28,750 bases of DNA, from contig JBJKSB010000042.1 of NCBI GenBank assembly GCA_046704385.1, positions 1 through 28,750 of the forward strand, written 5' to 3'. The notes beneath the pieces are model-generated. The model saw only the letters and a list, made by a program, of their open reading frames with translations, was not told the origin of the DNA and searched no databases. The DNA comes from GH45 sp046704385 (GTDB taxonomy: Bacteria > Bacteroidota > Bacteroidia > Bacteroidales > SZUA-534). The position numbers and the translations under genes are program-made. Each line of letters opens with the position of its first letter. Position 1 is the stretch's first letter. Positions 25,203 through 28,750 of the stretch are shown here, one piece after another.

Positions 25203-25229
25203 GAGGCTCCATCAATGCCCAAGAGCCTC
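25203..25229 (-). terminator. Terminator-like hairpin in the leader of the replication operon
   Basis: On the minus strand GAGGCTC, a 13-base loop and GAGCCTC are followed by AAATTTTTTA, which fits an intrinsic terminator 29 bp before the first HTH start. A second AT-only stem, CAAATTTTT (25179-25187) with AAAAATTTG (25195-25203), overlaps the T-run and could compete with it. It may attenuate the operon or end a small upstream RNA. Confidence 0.55.
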
Positions 25230-25290
25230 TTCTTTGAGCATTGACTTACACGAATTTACATTCAATAGGTGCAGTAAATCAGATATTTAC

Positions 25291-25412
25291 ACTCCGCACG
25301 GAGTGGGTACGGAGTACGGAGTGGCATCAATAAAAAGAAAAAGACCAACGCTTTAGCGTCAGTCTTATATCTATTTTCTTATTATTTTTTATCGAGAAAC
25401 GGAGTGCGGAGT
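25291..25412. repeat. Cluster of ACGGAGT repeats
   Basis: ACGGAGT occurs at 25298-25304, 25309-25315, 25316-25322 and 25399-25405, with GCGGAGT at 25406-25412. The first copy pairs with ACTCCG at 25291 to give the palindrome ACTCCGCACGGAGT. Two copies are directly tandem. The array lies between the integrase unit and the replication operon and looks like a set of iterons or operator sites. Confidence 0.65.
25341..25366 (-). terminator. Terminator of the integrase unit
   Basis: AAGAC...ACGC, a TTTA loop and GCGT...GTCTT form a hairpin with a small internal mismatch. On the minus strand a TTTCTTTTTA tract follows. It lies about 48 bp after the stop of the RteC-like gene. Confidence 0.7.
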
Positions 25413-25413
25413 T

Positions 25414-26409
25414 CTATTTCATAAGATTTGCAGCTCTTTCTATTTCAGATAATTTCAATTTTGGTTTTTTCTGGTCACGTAAATTCGATTCATTAAATTG
25501 GCTACCGTCATCATCAACAAAGCATGCACAAACAATTTTCCAAATACTGTTGCCCGGATAGGTAATAACTTTAAGTTCATTGCTTAACAGCTTTATGAAA
25601 TATGATAAAGTGCTTTTACCGCCTGTCCATCTGATAGGATTTGCAACAAACTCACCAGAAAACACATGCCTGAAATCTGTTATGCTAGTTTCCTGTGCTA
25701 TAAAAGCATTCTTTTTTAAAGAGTCCATCAAGTCTGGAATATTGCTGCTTTTTGTCTGAATATGTTTATAGTTGAATGAAAGAATGTCAGACTTTGGTTT
25801 ATTTTCTTTTTGTTCTGCAGGAACAACATTGATTACCTGGACTTCTTTTAAATAAGTATTTTCCGGTGCAGGTTTGTTTAGAATCCTACTATATATATCA
25901 GCGATATTCATTTTGTTGTCCGCATGAATAAACTCTGCAAAATGACTTTGAACTTCTAAAAAACATTTAACCAATGAAATGAGTGTGTAATTGGTAATAA
26001 ATGTAGATTCTTTATGTTCTCGGTCGGTATTAAAATCAGCATGTTTTGAAGTGATTAAGCTCAAATCATAACCCCTGCGCATAATCAAATCATTTGTACT
26101 GGCAAGTATCGAATTTAGCTCACCATTAGTCTTTTTTAGCTTGAAAAGAATAATATTTTCACTGTCATTTGATACACCTTCAACTAATTGATTTAGATAT
26201 GTGGTAATATCATTACTGACCAATCTTTGATAATACCGGATTTTGTTGGAAAATGCAGGTATGGAAAAATCAAGGATGTAGTTTGCTAAAAATTGTTCCT
26301 GAACTATTGGATTGCTTCTTAATGCAGGGGCGTAAAAATCATCTGCTTTGATGTTTTTATCAAGCCAGGGGCGTAGGTCATTTAATATTATTGATTCAAT
26401 TGTTTTCAT
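25414..26409 (-). CDS. RteC-like protein of a Bacteroidota mobile element
   Basis: This 331-residue protein is not securely identified. Its C-terminal part, PIRWTGGKSTLSYFIKLL followed by a run ending NLRDQKKPK, resembles the pattern of RteC, the regulator of Bacteroides conjugative transposon excision. The N-terminal 200 residues are helical and match nothing I know. It lies 7 bp behind the integrase gene and is surely co-transcribed, so a role in excision control is reasonable. No membrane segment or catalytic motif is visible. Confidence 0.5.
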   Translation of the reverse strand: MKTIESIILNDLRPWLDKNIKADDFYAPALRSNPIVQEQFLANYILDFSIPAFSNKIRYYQRLVSNDITTYLNQLVEGVSNDSENIILFKLKKTNGELNSILASTNDLIMRRGYDLSLITSKHADFNTDREHKESTFITNYTLISLVKCFLEVQSHFAEFIHADNKMNIADIYSRILNKPAPENTYLKEVQVINVVPAEQKENKPKSDILSFNYKHIQTKSSNIPDLMDSLKKNAFIAQETSITDFRHVFSGEFVANPIRWTGGKSTLSYFIKLLSNELKVITYPGNSIWKIVCACFVDDDGSQFNESNLRDQKKPKLKLSEIERAANLMK

Positions 26410-26416
26410 GCCGGTA

Positions 26417-27670
26417 TCATTCAGGTTTAATATTTAACTTGATTGCATTGGTAGCTTTTTGTTTCTTCTCATCTACCACTTTTGCATAAATCTGTGTAGT
26501 TCTTACATTGGTATGACCAAGCATTTTTGACACAGTATAAATATCTGTTCCACCAGCCAATTGTAAGGTGGCGTACGTGTGGCGAAAACAATGGAAAGTT
26601 ATATTTCGGGTAATACCAGCAGATTTAATCCAGCGTTTTAATGGCCCCGAAATCCAAGAGGGGTCTGGTAAATCTTCAAAAATTAATTGCTCAGGCTTGC
26701 CGGGTTCTCCGCAAAGTTGATAGGCTTGTTCTGATATTGGCATATATTCAACACCTTTTGTTTTTTGCTGGGTAAAGTTGAGGCGAATTTGTTCGCCGAC
26801 AACTTGTATTTCCTTCCATTTAAGTTTTTGAATATCACAATGGCGAATGCCTGTTAAGGCAGAGAATAAAGCGGCACGCTTTAATATTGGGCGGTCGCAT
26901 GGTGTTTCTGCCAATATATTTAATTCATCAACTGTGAGGTGTTCTCTTCTGCTTTCTTTATCCTGTATACCTTTTATTTTAGCTGAAATATCTACAGTTA
27001 AATATCCATCAACAAAGGCTTGTTTTAATCCAGCCTTAAAAATGCTGAAATAAGTGGCAGCGGTATTATGGGAAACTGTGCCCTTTTTATTACCACCGCA
27101 TGGAGCTGAAAGCATAAAGCGGCGAATTTCTTCGGTTTTCCCCATGCTGATTTGAGAGAATGGAAGCGGTTGGTTGTTTGTGAAAAGTTTTAGTAATTCT
27201 CCAACACGGTTCCAATTTACAATAATGGATTGCGAGCTATTGCGGTGACGGTCTTTTGAAACCTTTGAAAAATATTCTATAAAATCTATTTGCTGGCGTT
27301 GGTTCTGAACTGCAAGTTCAGCTTCTTTCTCTGTGTACAAATCTGCGTTGTCATATTCTTTCTGTCGAATATTGCGAACACCATCAGCAAAAATGCACGC
27401 CTCCTGGTCAATGGTGCTTTTACATTGGATTATCCCATTAACATCTCTTTTGGGCTTAAATGTTTTCTTTCCATCAACTGCAGTTCGGGCGGTTCTTGAT
27501 TTATCCCATACCGGGGTTGTAATTGTCCTGTTTAGTGCTTCAATTAAACGTTGAGGTTTGTCAGTTCCATTGAAAAGCGGATAGCATTCAAGTATTAAAT
27601 ACCATTCGTTGTGATATTCGGATTTGCGGAGCTTAACAGTACATTTGGTTTTTGCGAGTTTCTTTTTCAT
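26417..27670 (-). CDS. int: Tyrosine recombinase (integrase)
   Basis: This 417-residue site-specific recombinase should integrate and excise the element. An arm-type DNA-binding domain (about 10-105), a SAM-like core-binding domain (about 125-235) and the catalytic domain (about 245-400) are in the usual order. The catalytic residues look complete: R276 in TGIRHCD, a lysine near 303, H360 and R363 in HCFRH, H386 in LGHTN, and the nucleophile Y395 in TTQIYAKV. It lies between a HTH gene (11 bp upstream) and the RteC-like gene, less than 1.3 kb from dnaK, as expected for a gene at an element end. Confidence 0.95.
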   Translation of the reverse strand: MKKKLAKTKCTVKLRKSEYHNEWYLILECYPLFNGTDKPQRLIEALNRTITTPVWDKSRTARTAVDGKKTFKPKRDVNGIIQCKSTIDQEACIFADGVRNIRQKEYDNADLYTEKEAELAVQNQRQQIDFIEYFSKVSKDRHRNSSQSIIVNWNRVGELLKLFTNNQPLPFSQISMGKTEEIRRFMLSAPCGGNKKGTVSHNTAATYFSIFKAGLKQAFVDGYLTVDISAKIKGIQDKESRREHLTVDELNILAETPCDRPILKRAALFSALTGIRHCDIQKLKWKEIQVVGEQIRLNFTQQKTKGVEYMPISEQAYQLCGEPGKPEQLIFEDLPDPSWISGPLKRWIKSAGITRNITFHCFRHTYATLQLAGGTDIYTVSKMLGHTNVRTTQIYAKVVDEKKQKATNAIKLNIKPE

Positions 27671-27681
27671 AGTCAGGCGAT

Positions 27682-28239
27682 TTATCTGTGAGCGAATATC
27701 CGGTCTATTTCGACTTTAGGAACATAAACGAATTTTCCAATCTGCTTTCTTGGTATGCCATTTTTGCGAATGGTTTTATTAACTGTGGAGGCTGATATGC
27801 CAAACTTTTCGGTTATCTCTCCAATGGTGTAGCATTCATTCTGATTATAGTCGAGCTTTTTGTTTATTGCTTCGGGTTGGATATTAGAAACGGTTTCAAC
27901 CTTTGGGAACATTGCTTCAATATGAATCCTGCTAATGCGGGTTAAACGCTCTCCTAAATTTAAAGCGGGTATATTTCCTTTTTTGATTTGGCGGTAAATG
28001 GTATCTCTTGAAATGCCAAATAAGGCTACCGCTTCAGCAATTGAAATATAAGGGCGGTCGGCTGGGATTTGCTCAACAAGACTTTTGCGCTTTTCTTCTT
28101 TTTTGCCTTGTGCTTTCTTTTTACGGTAAGCAGCCTGAGAACATTTTTCAGAGCAATATTTGGAGGTCACTGTTTTAGCGTTAAACTGTGTACCACAGAT
28201 TTCGCAAGTCTTCGGAAGTATAAATTTGCTACCTGGCAT
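27682..28239 (-). CDS. Zinc-finger protein with two excisionase-type HTH domains
   Basis: This protein of about 185 residues begins with a zinc-ribbon-like motif (CEICG, then YCSEKC) and a basic stretch. Two MerR/excisionase-like HTH units follow: SIAEAVALFGISRDTIYRQI, then TIGEITEKFGISASTVNKTI, each with a short wing. The frame continues upstream, but the hydrophobic extension is not convincing. I take the ATG at 28239 (MPGSKFIL) as start, which also fits the promoter at 28326. It is the gene nearest dnaK and probably helps the integrase choose between integration and excision. Confidence 0.8.
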   Translation of the reverse strand: MPGSKFILPKTCEICGTQFNAKTVTSKYCSEKCSQAAYRKKKAQGKKEEKRKSLVEQIPADRPYISIAEAVALFGISRDTIYRQIKKGNIPALNLGERLTRISRIHIEAMFPKVETVSNIQPEAINKKLDYNQNECYTIGEITEKFGISASTVNKTIRKNGIPRKQIGKFVYVPKVEIDRIFAHR

Positions 28240-28325
28240 ATCAATCACTTTTATAATTAATAAGTAGTGATAAGTATTTATTAGTTGCACCTTATGGTTA
28301 ATTAAGTCGCGTAACAAATATGTAG

Positions 28326-28333
28326 CAAATATA
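28326..28333 (-). promoter_or_regulatory. Promoter -7 box of the integrase unit
   Basis: On the minus strand this reads TATATTTG, a full match to TAnnTTTG and identical to the box before the XRE gene. A weak -33 element (ATTG at 28354-28357) lies 20 bp upstream. The leader to the ATG at 28239 would be about 80 bases. Confidence 0.5.
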
Positions 28334-28368
28334 AGAAAAATAACGATATAAATCAATAAATATCGAGA

Positions 28369-28415
28369 GAAAAGAAAATAAAAAACCGCTGTAAATCAAG
28401 TATTTACAACGGTTT
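28369..28415 (-). terminator. Intrinsic terminator of dnaK
   Basis: AAACCG and TGTAAAT pair with ATTTACA and CGGTTT across a short loop, with one mismatch in the stem (28383-28415). On the minus strand a T-rich tail follows (28369-28382). It lies about 30 bp beyond the dnaK stop. Confidence 0.88.
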
Positions 28416-28446
28416 GTATATGGATTTAAATCCTTGTTTTTGGCTT

Positions 28447-28750
28447 TTACTTTACTTCTTCGAAATCAACATCGGTAACTTCCTGATCGTTTCCGCCATT
28501 GCTACTTTCGCTACTGCCAGCGTTAGCTTGAGCATCAGGGCCAGGTTGTTGTGCTTGTTGTCCGGCATTGTATAAATCCTGTGAAGCAGCTTGCCATACA
28601 GTATTTAATTCAGCCGAAGCTTTGTCAATTGCTTCAATATCCTGGTTTTTATGAGCTTCTTTCAGACTGCTAAGAGCAGATTCAATCGTTGATTTTTTAT
28701 CGGCCGGAATTTTATCTCCAAATTCTTTTAATTGTTTTTCAGTCTGGAAG
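28447..28750 (-). CDS. dnaK: Chaperone DnaK, C-terminal fragment
   Basis: This frame enters from the right edge and ends at a TAA (28447-28449) with about 100 visible residues. The lid-helix segment (LEKQLKEFGDKIPADKK...) is followed by a low-complexity tail rich in Q, G, S and N, and by the terminal DVDFEEVK typical of DnaK. The gene is a core chromosomal chaperone and is cut only by the window, not by the element. Its terminator is intact, so the island was probably inserted downstream of it without damage. Confidence 0.95.
   Translation of the reverse strand, partial: FQTEKQLKEFGDKIPADKKSTIESALSSLKEAHKNQDIEAIDKASAELNTVWQAASQDLYNAGQQAQQPGPDAQANAGSSESSNGGNDQEVTDVDFEEVK

Noticed and set aside
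25291..25412. CRISPR-like array
   Set aside because: The repeats are only 7 bp, unevenly spaced, with no cas genes nearby.
28240..28356. Hydrophobic N-terminal extension of the zinc-finger/HTH protein
   Set aside because: It would give a membrane segment to a DNA-binding protein and would overlap the likely promoter; the ATG at 28239 is more sensible.

Overview
The window looks like an accessory island in the chromosome of an A+T-rich Bacteroidota bacterium. Supporting signs are promoter boxes of the TAnnTTTG type, a BT4734-like plus DUF3987 replication gene pair, an arm-domain tyrosine integrase of the Bacteroides type, and weak ribosome binding sites at most starts. The species cannot be named. 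The right edge is the 3' end of dnaK, which is probably the chromosomal anchor. The left edge is the 3' end of an IS982-like transposase. All complete genes lie on the minus strand, so the text below runs right to left, in the direction of transcription.

Mobility and replication block (about 28.45 to 21.68 kb). A zinc-finger/double-HTH protein, a tyrosine recombinase and an RteC-like protein form one unit that ends at a hairpin terminator. A leader with tandem ACGGAGT repeats and a terminator-like hairpin precedes a second unit: two excisionase-type HTH proteins, a BT4734-like primase-fold protein and a DUF3987/PriCT helicase-like protein. This unit ends at a strong intrinsic terminator. No relaxase or conjugation gene is present.

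Defence operon (about 21.66 to 8.39 kb). One good promoter (TATATTTG), flanked by candidate operators, leads into eight closely spaced genes: an XRE regulator, a SIR2-family NADase-like protein, a HerA ATPase, HsdM, HsdS, HsdR, a prokaryotic Argonaute with a degenerate PIWI active site, and a RibD-like deaminase fused to a GHKL ATPase domain and a winged helix. SIR2-HerA and type I restriction-modification are known anti-phage systems. The Argonaute sits 10 bp behind hsdR, which suggests a shared regulon or a functional link. HsdS carries a 12-bp tandem repeat in its central linker, of the kind known to alter type I target spacing.

ABC, radical-SAM and two-component operon (7.99 to 0.35 kb). 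Five overlapping or nearly touching genes encode a lipoprotein solute-binding protein of the ABC_sub_bind type, a membrane permease, an ATPase, a 1093-residue fusion of a radical SAM/SPASM-like module to a histidine-kinase module, and an NtrC-type receiver/AAA+ protein with no visible DNA-binding domain. I read this as a ligand import and signalling device in which a radical SAM module is part of the sensor kinase. I do not recognise it as a described system, and it is the best candidate here for something new. Its upstream region has three copies of the near-palindrome AATAACCTTATT and a fourth copy lies at its 3' end. Two of the copies sit within a perfect 17-bp direct repeat that brackets the operon.
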